DNA of 54,047 bases from SMWD01 sp964629475 (GTDB lineage Bacteria > Pseudomonadota > Gammaproteobacteria > Steroidobacterales > GCA-2729495): NCBI GenBank assembly GCA_964629475.1, contig CAZVQW010000020.1, forward strand, positions 1 through 54,047, in the 5' to 3' direction. Within the stretch, counting starts at the first letter, position 1. Each line of letters starts with the position of its first letter. The position numbers and the translations under genes were made by a program. A model generated the notes under the pieces. That model was not told the origin of the DNA. It saw only the letters and a list, made by a program, of their open reading frames with translations, and did not search any database. Shown in pieces: positions 1 to 8,782 of this stretch.

Positions 1-21
1 TCATGCAGTTTGACTGCATGA
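1..21. promoter_or_regulatory. Perfect hairpin over the possible start of the first gene
   Basis: The arms TCATGCAGT (1-9) and ACTGCATGA (13-21) are exact reverse complements around a TTG loop. One candidate ATG (3) lies in the left arm and a second (18) in the right arm, so a folded transcript would bury either start. Because it sits at the very edge of the window it could also be a fold-back assembly artefact. Confidence 0.4.
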
Positions 22-1847
22 AAAGAACACAAAAACTGACTTTCAATTTCAGAAATATTCCGACTACAGACCAACCCAGCTGGCAACAAAGAGCAACCGG
101 CTTTATCGTCGCATTGCTTTCATTGACGGCTCTGCCCGCCCATGCCGATTACAATGCCGATATCAGCTACACGATTCTGGAATCGGAGTTAGGTGCCGGC
201 ATACCTGACGGCAGCGGAGTTTCTGTCGGTCAGATCGAGGCAGACGTCCAGGTTGACGGCAACCCGGCATGGATGCCGAACCCGGGCAACGGAGAGTTCG
301 GCGGCAAGACCATCACGGACATCTCCGGCGCAATACCCGGCATTTACTCAAACCACGCAACGAATGTCGGCAAGAGATTTTATGGCACCGTCACCTCAAC
401 GTCACCGGGCATCGCGCAAATCTCATCCTATCGTGCGAACTCGTGGCTGGGCAACGATTTTCTTCGTATCAACACAGGCAGTTGGCCTGTTTACCAACCA
501 CTCTCATCCGCAAATCGTGTCATCAATCACAGCTGGGTCGGAAGCGCAGAGAGTTACAATGCACAAGGTCTAGCCCGGTTGGACTGGAGCATCGAAGTCG
601 ACGAGATGATACAGGCAGTGGGATTTACCGGCGGGACCAGCCCGTTGCTCAGCAGCGCCTACAACGTCATTTCCGTTAACCGCACAGCCGCACCAACCGA
701 CTCGGGGTCTGCCAATGCCGGTGGAGTGTATACCTCCGGGCGCACCAAACCGGACATCGTCGCCCCTGCAAGCAGCGCCAGCAACGCCACACCGCGGATC
801 GCATCGGCCGCCGCCTTATTGGTCGATGCCGCACACAATAATCCATCCTGGTCGACTGATCCGGCCGAATACTCCACAACCAACCGCAATGGCGACACGA
901 TCTATAATGCGGAACGCGTGGAAATCATCAAAGCCGCATTGATGACCGGCGCCGATCGCGAAACCTTCAACTCCACGAGTACCGATATCACCGACTATCG
1001 CGTCGACGAAGCCGATCAGACCGTCAACGGACTCGACCGGCGTTTTGGCGCCGGGCAATTGAATATATACAACAGTTACCACATCGTGGCGGCCGGCGAA
1101 CAGAACAGCATTGAAGACTATGCCGGTGGCGCGGGCGCAATCGGCTGGAAGGGATTTGATTACGATCCTGCCTTCGGCGGATCGCAAGGCAGTAACGCAG
1201 CCGCGACATACTATTTCACTACGACAACCGGACCGGCCCGACTGACCGTCTCACTGGCCTGGAACCTAGAAATCGATGGCGGCAGCAAAAATCAGTTCGA
1301 TGCATCTGCGACGCTGTACGATCTGGATCTGCAGTTATTTGATGTCACCGATTCAGGCAACTGGGTGTTGGTCGGCAGCTCAACAAGCACGACTGAAAAC
1401 ACGGAGAATCTGTGGCAACTGCTCGACAGTGGTAAAAATTACGCACTTAAGGTAACTCCCGGCACAGGACAAGCCGCGTTCAAATGGGATTACGGATTAG
1501 CATGGCAGGTCACACCGGTTGCAACGATCACGCCGCTGGAGCTGAATATTGACTGGGCTCCCCCTGCTGCAATCCAGAATCAATTTTACTGGTGGGGTGG
1601 GTTGTCTGCCTCGGGGGGACAGCCTCCCTATACCTACTCTCTTGTCGGCGGCTGGATACCGTGGCCAATGACGCTGAACTCGCAGACAGGTGTCATCTCG
1701 GGCACACCCATAAATGAAGAGACGGCATATTTCACGGTGCAGGTGATGGATGCAAATTCAGATACCGCGACAGTTCAGTCGCAAATTACCGTAACTAAAT
1801 CCGGCTATGATTGCGGTGCCTCATGCCATGGCGCCCCCGGTTTCTAG
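3..1847 (+). CDS. Exported subtilisin-like (S8) serine protease, divergent, with Ig-like C-terminal domain
   Basis: Probable secreted S8-family protease. Counting from the ATG at 3, residues 31-48 form a signal peptide ending PAHA. The catalytic His is H118 in NHATNVG, the oxyanion Asn is probably N175 in VINHSW, and the nucleophile is S260 in SNATPRIAS, matching the GTSMATPHVAG block. The usual Asp block reads VGQIEAD, so Glu79 stands where Asp is expected. Residues about 530-598 resemble a putative-Ig (He_PIG) domain (SGGQPPYTYS, GVISGTP). The protein ends in CGASCHGAPGF. No ribosome-binding site is visible; the start could be at 3, at 18 (giving a shorter n-region) or upstream of the window. 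It is convergent with the next gene, 16 bases away. Family is fairly sure; activity is uncertain because of the Glu substitution. Confidence 0.75.
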   Translation: MQFDCMKRTQKLTFNFRNIPTTDQPSWQQRATGFIVALLSLTALPAHADYNADISYTILESELGAGIPDGSGVSVGQIEADVQVDGNPAWMPNPGNGEFGGKTITDISGAIPGIYSNHATNVGKRFYGTVTSTSPGIAQISSYRANSWLGNDFLRINTGSWPVYQPLSSANRVINHSWVGSAESYNAQGLARLDWSIEVDEMIQAVGFTGGTSPLLSSAYNVISVNRTAAPTDSGSANAGGVYTSGRTKPDIVAPASSASNATPRIASAAALLVDAAHNNPSWSTDPAEYSTTNRNGDTIYNAERVEIIKAALMTGADRETFNSTSTDITDYRVDEADQTVNGLDRRFGAGQLNIYNSYHIVAAGEQNSIEDYAGGAGAIGWKGFDYDPAFGGSQGSNAAATYYFTTTTGPARLTVSLAWNLEIDGGSKNQFDASATLYDLDLQLFDVTDSGNWVLVGSSTSTTENTENLWQLLDSGKNYALKVTPGTGQAAFKWDYGLAWQVTPVATITPLELNIDWAPPAAIQNQFYWWGGLSASGGQPPYTYSLVGGWIPWPMTLNSQTGVISGTPINEETAYFTVQVMDANSDTATVQSQITVTKSGYDCGASCHGAPGF

Positions 1848-1863
1848 TTCGGGCTGTAGTCTC

Positions 1864-2943
1864 TCAGTCACCAGGCATCAACTCACCCCATTCAGGATCG
1901 TATGGCACGGCATTCTCCGGGCCTATATTCAATGAAGACACATCCATGATGTGCGTGCGAATACTGGCAAATCCCTTGCCCGTGGCCCTGCCCCAGTTCA
2001 TTTTCTGCCCATCCGGGGAAACGGTAGCGAGAATATTGATCGTATCGCTGTAGGTCAGACGCTGTTGTTCGCCCGTCGCCAGGTCACCCATGAAAATCTC
2101 CCAGTTGTGATCCATGGCCTTCACGTAGACGTAATGCCGACCGTCGGGTGCCGGATGCGGGTGCCAGTTCATACCGCGGTCGTACGTGTGGCGCCGCCAG
2201 TTGCTGCCATCCTTTTTGATCGTAAAAATAGTCATCGGCGTCGGCTTGACCGCACCAAAGTCTTCATCACGCCAGGCCCGGAAGATAATGTGATCGTTGT
2301 CCTGCATGAAAAACGGCGCGCCTTCATGCCAGTCGCCGGTGTTGGTCACTCGCTGCTCATCGGTGCCATCGGACCGCATGATCCAGATATCCATGTTGCC
2401 GTCGATCTGCCGGCCAAACGTAATCCACTCGCCGTTCGGTGACACGGAGACTTCGGCCTCGTAATATTTGTTGTTCGTCAACCGCTGGATATTCTTGCCA
2501 TCGAGGTCGGATGAATACAACTCTCCGCCCGGCGGGTAATTATCGGGATCGGTCCAGTCACCGACGGGCATATCCATGTTGTCGCGCGTCGAAGTCCACA
2601 CGACACGTTTTTGATCAGGGAAAAAATAGGAACACGCATCCTGCCCCCGGTCATTGACGCGCCAGATTTCCTCCCCATCGTCGGTGAAGATATAGGTCAG
2701 ATTGCCCTCACCACCCCGGTTTGACGGGATCGCATCCGGATCATGCGTCTGCGCAATCAAATGCCGGGAATCGGGCGCCCAATAAGCTTCCGCCGCAACC
2801 GGGATATTGGGAATAACGTACGACGGCAACTCCCTGGGGTCAGCTCGCTTAAATTCAGGTTTGCCAGCCAGGCCCGGCGTGCCGATCAGGGTAAGCGCAA
2901 CGGTAAAAGTCAGTGCAAGAGCCGGTCTAATCGCTGCAGTCAT
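1864..2943 (-). CDS. Exported TolB-like beta-propeller protein (PD40 repeats)
   Basis: A 359-residue secreted or periplasmic protein. The start at 2943 is chosen because AGGAGA lies nine bases upstream and the product begins with a clear signal peptide (MTAAIRPALALTFTVALTLIGTPGLAG); a longer frame to 3006 has neither. The rest is a series of PD40/WD40-like blades, visible as APDSRHLIAQT, DLDGKNIQRLT, VSPNGEWITFG, RSDGTDEQRVT, KKDGSNWRRHT and VSPDGQKMNWG. TolB-type propellers usually bind other proteins or peptides; no catalytic domain is present. It is transcribed divergently from the exported aminotransferase at 3071, with 127 bases between the starts, so the two may share regulation. Its specific partner is unknown. 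Confidence 0.8.
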   Translation of the reverse strand: MTAAIRPALALTFTVALTLIGTPGLAGKPEFKRADPRELPSYVIPNIPVAAEAYWAPDSRHLIAQTHDPDAIPSNRGGEGNLTYIFTDDGEEIWRVNDRGQDACSYFFPDQKRVVWTSTRDNMDMPVGDWTDPDNYPPGGELYSSDLDGKNIQRLTNNKYYEAEVSVSPNGEWITFGRQIDGNMDIWIMRSDGTDEQRVTNTGDWHEGAPFFMQDNDHIIFRAWRDEDFGAVKPTPMTIFTIKKDGSNWRRHTYDRGMNWHPHPAPDGRHYVYVKAMDHNWEIFMGDLATGEQQRLTYSDTINILATVSPDGQKMNWGRATGKGFASIRTHIMDVSSLNIGPENAVPYDPEWGELMPGD

Positions 2944-3070
2944 GGATATTTTCTCCTGTAATGATGCTTTGGTACATAATAACGATACCGGACAATCGTT
3001 GTTCATATCGTGTCATGACTGACCACAGTATGACTGACAATAGAATCCCCCTGGCTTTAAGGGTATCGCC

Positions 3071-4183
3071 ATGACTCTGAAGATTTCTCGCAGATCACTG
3101 CTTACGGCCGCCGGCGGCCTGCTCGGCGCCACCAGCCTGGATATTCTGGCTGCCCCGGGCACCCCACAGCGGCCGCCACCCGATATGCTGCGCCTGATAG
3201 CCAACGAGAACCCGTATGGACCATCTCCAGCCGCCCGTGCAGCCGCGGCACAGGCGGTTGCCGAAGGTTGGAAATACGCGATGCGTGAAACCGCTGCGCT
3301 GAAAAAACTGATCGCGGCCCACGAAGGCGTACCGACCGACCATGTGATGGTTAGTGCCGGATCCAGTGAAGTGTTACGTATAGCCGTCACGGTGTTCGGC
3401 CGCAACGGTGGCCGCGTTGTAGCCGCGACACCCACATTTGATTTCCTGCCGACCTATGCCCGCAACATCGGCTGCGCGGTTGATGAAATACCGCTGGACA
3501 AGAACATGACGCACGATCTCGATGCGATGGCAACGGCGGTTCAAACAGACACCCGGCTTATCTACGTATGCAACCCGAACAATCCAACCGGCACGCTGGT
3601 AACAGGCGACAAGCTATCGGCCTTCATCGATACAGTCACACCGCATGCCCCGGTACTGGTCGATGAAGCCTACCTGGATCTCTGGGATGACCTTGCGAAA
3701 CACACCGCAGTCACCAGCATCCTCGCGGACAAACCGGTGATCGTGACACGAACCTTCTCCAAGTTACACGGCATGGCTGGTCTACGGGTCGGCTATGCGA
3801 TTGCGCCGCCGAAACTGATCGAACAACTCGAGAATTTTCGTGTGACGCTCATGAGCTATCCCGGGGTCATGGCTGCCATGGCAAGCCTGCAGGACACGAA
3901 ATTCCTGACAACCAGCCGCGCGCATATTCATGAATGCCTGGCGATTACCAGCGGTGTATTAAAGGAGCTCGGTTTATCCTACGTGCCGAGCCGCGGAAAC
4001 TTTATTTACTTCGATACCGGCGGCTCGGCCAAAAAATTCATGAGGGCGATGATGCGTGCCGGAATTATGACCGGCTTGAGTTACGCTCCGTATCCATCGT
4101 GGGCGCGTGTCAGCATGGGACGGGTTGAAGACATGCAGGTGTTTGCAGGTGCGGCGCGGGGGTATTTTGGTCAGAGCTCCTGA
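3071..4183 (+). CDS. Tat-exported PLP aminotransferase, HisC-like (fold type I)
   Basis: A 370-residue class I/II aminotransferase most like histidinol-phosphate aminotransferase. Visible landmarks are the N-terminal ANENPYGPSP, CNPNNPTG (168-174), DEAY (198-201) and the PLP lysine K231 in RTFSKLHGMAGLRVGY. The N-terminus reads MTLKISRRSLLTAAGGLLGATSLDILAA, a twin-arginine signal with SRRSLL at 6-11, so the folded PLP-loaded enzyme is probably exported to the periplasm, which is unusual for this family. AAGGG lies about nine bases before the ATG. A role in ordinary histidine synthesis is unlikely given the export signal and the absence of other his genes. The substrate is unknown. Confidence 0.85.
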   Translation: MTLKISRRSLLTAAGGLLGATSLDILAAPGTPQRPPPDMLRLIANENPYGPSPAARAAAAQAVAEGWKYAMRETAALKKLIAAHEGVPTDHVMVSAGSSEVLRIAVTVFGRNGGRVVAATPTFDFLPTYARNIGCAVDEIPLDKNMTHDLDAMATAVQTDTRLIYVCNPNNPTGTLVTGDKLSAFIDTVTPHAPVLVDEAYLDLWDDLAKHTAVTSILADKPVIVTRTFSKLHGMAGLRVGYAIAPPKLIEQLENFRVTLMSYPGVMAAMASLQDTKFLTTSRAHIHECLAITSGVLKELGLSYVPSRGNFIYFDTGGSAKKFMRAMMRAGIMTGLSYAPYPSWARVSMGRVEDMQVFAGAARGYFGQSS

Positions 4184-4216
4184 CACCGTCGATACTTTAT
4201 AGTTCGAGCGGATCCT

Positions 4217-5227
4217 CTAGCGCAATTCCGGAAGCACCTGCTCGCCAATCATCCTGATCGAATCAGCCGGATCGTCATGAATCCTCAGCGCCACTTCGGT
4301 GAACCCGGCATCTGCATATTTACCCAGTCTTTCAACATGCCGATCCAGATCGGTTGAATCGCCGGCACAACTCAGTCCCTCGACCAGGGCACTGACAATG
4401 TGTTCGGGAATATGCTCGATGTCGCCGCTCTTCTTACGGAAGGCATTCAGGAACGCCCATTTGTTATCCAGCACAAATTGCGCCTCTTCCGGATCCAGGA
4501 ACGGCTCCACCCATTCCCGACCCAACCAGCCACGAATCAACAATTCACGACGTGCCTCCCACAGTGATGCTTCGCGGTCTTCCTTGACGTGCCAGGCGAG
4601 GAAGTTGCTAATGCGAAAATTCCCGTCTGCTTTACCCTGCTCCTTGAGCGCTTTTTTCAGAGTCGGTAGCGGCCAGTCGAACATTTCCGGTGCGACATCG
4701 CCCATCATGATGCCATCGGCCGCAGCTGCCGCCATGCGCAGCATCTTCGGGCCGGTCGCGCCGCCGTAGACGAGCGGCGGTATATCCGTCGCCCATGCCG
4801 TCGTAAACCAGTTGGCCTTGAACAGCTCACCATCGTAGTTCGGCATCGGTTGCTCGAATGAGCTTTTAACAATCTCAATGCCTTCACGCGCTGTCGAAAT
4901 TCGCTTGCCGATATTGACGCCGAGAATCCCGGTCCACTCACCACCGCCACCGATTGCCACGCACGCCCTGCCACCCGCACATTCGTTCAGCGTCAACGCA
5001 GCATTGGCAATCTTCAGCGGATGCATTTCATAAGGACTGACGATGCAAACGCCAACCCGGATCGTTTTTGAAGCCAGCGCCAGCGGCACCGCGGTCATGA
5101 AGGCATCCCGGGCCCGGGCGTAGTTCTGGGTCCAGATTGCACGAAAACCATACTGCTCGGCCAGCAGTCCCAGTTCCTGTATTTGCGGAGCCGTCAGATC
5201 GGCTTCGAGAATGATGTCGAGATCCAT
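4217..5227 (-). CDS. LLM-class (luciferase-like) flavin-dependent oxidoreductase, copy 1
   Basis: A 336-residue luciferase-like monooxygenase or F420/FMN-dependent oxidoreductase. Family blocks include LGLLAEQYGFRAIWTQNYARARDAF near the N-terminus, GVCIVSPYEMHPLKIANAAL, the glycine-rich GGRACVAIGGGGEW and PLVYGGATGPKMLRMAA. It is clearly paralogous to the protein at 7706-8782 (both have SLWEARREL, AWHVKEDR, HPLKIANA and DDPADSIRMIGE). GAAGGAAA precedes the ATG. It is divergent from the Rieske gene at 5474 across a 246-base region with possible operators. It has no signal peptide, so it is cytosolic. Such enzymes need a reduced flavin supplied by a partner reductase, and none is visible in the window. 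Confidence 0.88.
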   Translation of the reverse strand: MDLDIILEADLTAPQIQELGLLAEQYGFRAIWTQNYARARDAFMTAVPLALASKTIRVGVCIVSPYEMHPLKIANAALTLNECAGGRACVAIGGGGEWTGILGVNIGKRISTAREGIEIVKSSFEQPMPNYDGELFKANWFTTAWATDIPPLVYGGATGPKMLRMAAAAADGIMMGDVAPEMFDWPLPTLKKALKEQGKADGNFRISNFLAWHVKEDREASLWEARRELLIRGWLGREWVEPFLDPEEAQFVLDNKWAFLNAFRKKSGDIEHIPEHIVSALVEGLSCAGDSTDLDRHVERLGKYADAGFTEVALRIHDDPADSIRMIGEQVLPELR

Positions 5228-5333
5228 GCGCTTTCCTTCAAACCTGAATTTATTTCAACCGTATTGTACTGATGCGGGCAGTAAAACCCGGCTAACTGAA
5301 TTTCCTGACCGGCTACCGAATAAGCTCCGATAT

Positions 5334-5394
5334 ATCTTGCCCTGATATAGCCCAATTGACAGCATCTTGCCCGAAATGACAACATGCATTGTCA
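5334..5394. promoter_or_regulatory. Candidate operators between the LLM and Rieske genes
   Basis: This divergent promoter region holds a direct repeat ATCTTGCCC at 5334-5342 and 5364-5372, thirty bases apart, each followed downstream by GACA (5358-5361, 5378-5381). A dyad TGACAA-N6-TTGTCA follows at 5377-5394. Paired direct repeats would suit an AraC-type activator and the dyad a TetR- or MarR-type repressor. No regulator gene is next to it, so this is a sequence-based suggestion only. Confidence 0.35.
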
Positions 5395-5473
5395 ACAATC
5401 AAAATATATCAATAACAACTTGACGAAATTTTCATCGACTCGTTAAGCGTCCGCTCTGCCTGGGAGCCGCCTT

Positions 5474-6595
5474 ATGTATATCAATTTCTGGTACCCGACC
5501 TGCGAAAGTTCGCAGCTGACCGACAAGCCGCTGAAACGACGCATGCTCGGTCAGGACTTTGTCTTGTTCCGCGACGCGGACGGCGTTGCACATTGCCTGA
5601 GCAACACGTGTACTCACCGCGGCGGCTCGCTATCCAGTGGCAAGGTCAAGGGCGACAACGTGATGTGCCCGTATCATGGCTGGGAGTTCGACGGCGAAGG
5701 TCATTGCCAGTACATTCCTTCACTGGGAAAGGATGCCAAGATTCCCGCCCGCGCACGCGTCGATGCCTATCCAACCCAGGAACGTTATGGCCTGGTCTTT
5801 GCTTTTCTCGGCGACCTGCCCGAGGAAGAGCGACCGCCTCTGCTGCACATCGCCGAATACGGTCCGGACGGGCCCATCGAAGGCTGGACCTCAACGATCC
5901 AGCAGTTCGAGTGGGGGTTCGATTACAAACGTTCGATGGAAAATGGTATCGATCCGGCTCACAACGAATTCGTACACCCGACACACGGATTCTCCGGCAA
6001 TCGCGAGAACTACAGCGTGAAACCGCCCGAACTCATTCAGACAGAATGGGGCACCGGCTTCTGGGGCAAATCACTCGCACCACCGCTGGCCGAAAAAAAA
6101 ATGCGGGAAACCTCCGGACGTTCAGGCAACGCGGTAATCCACGCCGGCACCGGCCATATTGGCATCAGTTCGATCTGGACATTCATTCATCCGACACCAG
6201 AGATGAAGATTCACCAGTATTTATTCGAATGTCCTGTTGATGAAGCCAACACCAGTCTGTATCTCATTAACCTGAGAAATTTCATGATTGACCCCGCAGA
6301 TGATCAGCGCATGATGGAACGCAATGAGTATGTAGCACTGCAGGATCTGAAAATTCTGCTTGACGTCCATCCTGTCATCACACCGGAAACCCGTACGAAG
6401 GAATTGTTCGTGCCCGCCGATGGGCCGATCAACGCTTACCGGGACAAACTGAAAGAATGGGAAGAGCGCGGCTGGCGCATCGACCTCGACGAAGTAGAGC
6501 GCAACCGGAAGAAAGTAGCCTACGCGATACCCTGCCCGGCGCGCCGGGAGAGCAAAGGCTGGATTCTGGATCCGGTTCCGCTTATTCCAACATAG
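5474..6595 (+). CDS. Rieske non-heme iron oxygenase, alpha subunit
   Basis: A 373-residue oxygenase component of the ring-hydroxylating/demethylating family. The Rieske 2Fe-2S ligands are C46-x-H48 (CTHRGG) and C65-x2-H68 (CPYHGWEF). The catalytic mononuclear iron site is NGIDPAHNEFVHP with bridging D160 and ligands H163 and H168; the third carboxylate is probably in the ERNEYVALQD segment. Length and single-subunit form fit an alpha subunit working without a beta subunit. GGGAG lies upstream of the ATG. It probably hydroxylates or demethylates an organic ring compound using electrons from a reductase/ferredoxin not encoded here. It lies between two LLM oxygenase genes and upstream of a membrane protein, suggesting a shared degradation pathway. 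The substrate cannot be read from sequence. Confidence 0.93.
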   Translation: MYINFWYPTCESSQLTDKPLKRRMLGQDFVLFRDADGVAHCLSNTCTHRGGSLSSGKVKGDNVMCPYHGWEFDGEGHCQYIPSLGKDAKIPARARVDAYPTQERYGLVFAFLGDLPEEERPPLLHIAEYGPDGPIEGWTSTIQQFEWGFDYKRSMENGIDPAHNEFVHPTHGFSGNRENYSVKPPELIQTEWGTGFWGKSLAPPLAEKKMRETSGRSGNAVIHAGTGHIGISSIWTFIHPTPEMKIHQYLFECPVDEANTSLYLINLRNFMIDPADDQRMMERNEYVALQDLKILLDVHPVITPETRTKELFVPADGPINAYRDKLKEWEERGWRIDLDEVERNRKKVAYAIPCPARRESKGWILDPVPLIPT

Positions 6596-6702
6596 GGTAT
6601 AATTATCAGCAGCTGGCACGATGCTGGCAAGTGCCCTATGGCTTTGTTCGCCACTATACAACTACTAATAATATCGTCCGCTCAGAATCAGGAGAGAATT
6701 TT

Positions 6703-7602
6703 ATGAGTGTACTCAAGAAGGTGTTTTTCAGACCACCTTTTATCGGCCTGCTTGGATTCGTTATCGTACTGCTCGTTCAGGCGCTTGGCCATACGGTCAT
6801 GATCCTGATGGAGGAGGGCTTCGGTCATGAGTATGTCTATTACTCGGCGACCGCGATGGGCATACTCGGCGCAGTACTGTTATTTATCGGCATGAAACAT
6901 CCCGAGGAAATCACCGGCACATGGCTGGGGTTTTTCGCCGGCACATTCCTGTGGACCGGCTGGGTCGAGTTCGCATTCGTCTGGAATGCCGCCTGGCTGG
7001 ACGTGGTGGATGCGCGCGGCACGAAAGGCGAATACTTCGTCATGATGTCATCTCTGGGTGTCATGATGGCGACGCTGGTTTACTTCTTTCTGAACAAGGA
7101 AACGAAGTGCAATTTTTTCCACTGGTTTCAGCGAAATTGGGGATTGAGCACCGGCAAGCCCTCGCGCGGACATGAGAGGAATTTCGCCGCTATTACGGCC
7201 CTGGAAACGATCTATATCATCTGGTTTTTTTACCTGATGCTGCTGTTTTTCTATGAATTTATCGGCGATTCCGGCTGGGAGGCCAGAGTCCTGTTCTTCC
7301 TTAATACGGTCTGGGCCATCTATCTGCTGAACCGTTTGGTAAAATTCTGGAAGGTCACGACCGCAATTCGCTACGCTATTCCGACCGCCATCATCACATG
7401 GAACAGTATCGAACTGATGGTCAGATGGGATCTGTTCACGGAGGTCTGGATCGAGCCACAGAAGTATTGGCTGGAGATGTCGCTGGTCTTTGGTGCGTTC
7501 CTGATAGTGACCGTAACCTCGATGCTGACGCCGAAGGACACCAAAAAGACCTTTGAGCAGGAAAAGGGAAGAGCAGAACTCGAACAGAAGGCTGCCGGCT
7601 AA
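6703..7602 (+). CDS. Multi-pass membrane protein of unknown family
   Basis: I do not recognise this 299-residue protein. The start at 6703 is set by AGGAG at 6690-6694 directly before MSVLKKVFFRPPF; the frame is open further upstream but overlaps the Rieske gene. About eight hydrophobic segments are visible (for example FIGLLGFVIVLLVQALGHTV, GILGAVLLFIGM, LGVMMATLVYFFL, IYIIWFFYLMLLFFYEFIG and LVFGAFLIVTVTSML), many rich in Trp, Phe and Tyr, with a charged C-terminal tail (TKKTFEQEKGRAELEQK). It lies 107 bases after the Rieske gene on the same strand and is closed by a strong terminator at 7633-7669. A transporter, sensor or membrane redox partner for the Rieske/LLM pathway is possible, but there is no direct evidence. 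Confidence 0.7.
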   Translation: MSVLKKVFFRPPFIGLLGFVIVLLVQALGHTVMILMEEGFGHEYVYYSATAMGILGAVLLFIGMKHPEEITGTWLGFFAGTFLWTGWVEFAFVWNAAWLDVVDARGTKGEYFVMMSSLGVMMATLVYFFLNKETKCNFFHWFQRNWGLSTGKPSRGHERNFAAITALETIYIIWFFYLMLLFFYEFIGDSGWEARVLFFLNTVWAIYLLNRLVKFWKVTTAIRYAIPTAIITWNSIELMVRWDLFTEVWIEPQKYWLEMSLVFGAFLIVTVTSMLTPKDTKKTFEQEKGRAELEQKAAG

Positions 7603-7632
7603 TCGTCAGCAGTCATGATTGGCATCTGTAAC

Positions 7633-7669
7633 AAACAGCCGAAGGCACATGTCTTCGGCTGTTTTTTTT
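7633..7669 (+). terminator. Rho-independent terminator after the membrane protein gene
   Basis: The stem AAACAGCCGAAG (7633-7644) pairs perfectly with CTTCGGCTGTTT (7653-7664) around an eight-base loop, followed by a run of T to 7669. It separates the Rieske/membrane-protein unit from the second LLM gene. Confidence 0.92.
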
Positions 7670-7705
7670 CACTACGATATACACCACGAAAAACGGCAAA
7701 CGACT

Positions 7706-8782
7706 ATGCATCTGGATATCGCACTCGAATCAAAAATCGGCCCCACTGAATTCTGCGAGCTGGGCTTGCTGGCCGAGAAATACGGTTTTCGCGCCATATG
7801 GTCACAGAATTATGCGCGGGCACCGGATGCATTTATGACCGCAGTACCCCTGGCACTGGCCTCGAAGGAAATCCAGGTGGGCGTAGCCGTCGTTTGCCCG
7901 TACGAAATGCACCCGCTGAAGATAGCCAACGCGGTACTGACTCTGAATGAGTATTCTGGCGGTCGCGCCAATGTGGTCATCACCTCCGGTGGCGACTGGA
8001 CCGGTGTCCTGAAGTCCAAAAAAGGTGAGGTCGCCCGCACCCGTGAGGCGTTGGAAATCATCAAGGCCTCGCTGGGCCACGATGTGGTGAACTATGCCGG
8101 AGAAAGCTACAACGCCCAGGCTTTCACGACCCGCTGGACAACGCAGAAACCGCCGACGATCTATGCCGGGGCGCACGGTCCGAAGATGATGCGCATGGCA
8201 GCCGATGTCGCGGATGGCATCATGCTCAGCGATGTGCAACCGGAGATGTTTGGCCGGCAAATGCCGATCATCCGGGATGCCCTCGCAGCACAGGACCCTC
8301 AGCGTGAGATGCCGCTCAGTGGCTTCGTGGCCTGGCACGTCAAGGAAGACCGCAAAGCCTCCCTGTGGGAAGCACGCCGCGAACTGATCATTCGTGCCTG
8401 GCTGGCGCCGAACTGGACAGAGCCTTACCTGAGCCCCGAAGACGTCAAATGGGTGACCGCAAACATGTGGCCTTTCCTGACAGCCTTCCGTGAACGCACG
8501 GGTGATTATAAAGATATACCTGAGCACATCAGCGATGCGTTGGTCGAGGGACTGACGATGTCAGGTGACCTGAGCGACATCGACAGACACATCGAGCGAC
8601 TCCGGAAGTTTGAGGCCGCCGGGTTTACCGAAGTCGTCCTCGGGATTCAGGATGATCCGGCCGACTCGATTCGCATGATTGGTGAGAAAGTTTTGCGGGC
8701 GTTCATTTCAAACGTATACCGACAACGGCGCAACATGTTGTGGGTGCGGCTTCAGCCGCTAACCCAGGATAATCGCGGCTGA
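7706..8782 (+). CDS. LLM-class (luciferase-like) flavin-dependent oxidoreductase, copy 2
   Basis: A 358-residue paralogue of the protein at 4217-5227, sharing LGLLAEKYGFRAIWSQNYAR, PYEMHPLKIANAV, AWHVKEDRKASLWEARREL, PEHISDALVEGL and DDPADSIRMIGE. The ATG at 7706 starts at the same point as copy 1 (MHLDIALES versus MDLDIILEA); a TTG at 7619 would run through the terminator and is rejected. Copy 1 ends soon after MIGEQVLPELR, whereas this one continues RAFISNVYRQRRNMLWVRLQ and stops inside a REP element (8738-8795). The last twenty or so residues are therefore probably encoded by inserted repeat DNA. Cytosolic; it needs reduced flavin. The two copies might form a heterodimer as LuxA/LuxB do, which is an inference. 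Confidence 0.88.
   Translation: MHLDIALESKIGPTEFCELGLLAEKYGFRAIWSQNYARAPDAFMTAVPLALASKEIQVGVAVVCPYEMHPLKIANAVLTLNEYSGGRANVVITSGGDWTGVLKSKKGEVARTREALEIIKASLGHDVVNYAGESYNAQAFTTRWTTQKPPTIYAGAHGPKMMRMAADVADGIMLSDVQPEMFGRQMPIIRDALAAQDPQREMPLSGFVAWHVKEDRKASLWEARRELIIRAWLAPNWTEPYLSPEDVKWVTANMWPFLTAFRERTGDYKDIPEHISDALVEGLTMSGDLSDIDRHIERLRKFEAAGFTEVVLGIQDDPADSIRMIGEKVLRAFISNVYRQRRNMLWVRLQPLTQDNRG

Noticed and set aside
1812..1835. A haem c attachment site at the end of the S8 protease (CGASCH)
   Set aside because: The spacing is CxxxCH, not CxxCH, and nothing around it looks like a cytochrome c domain.
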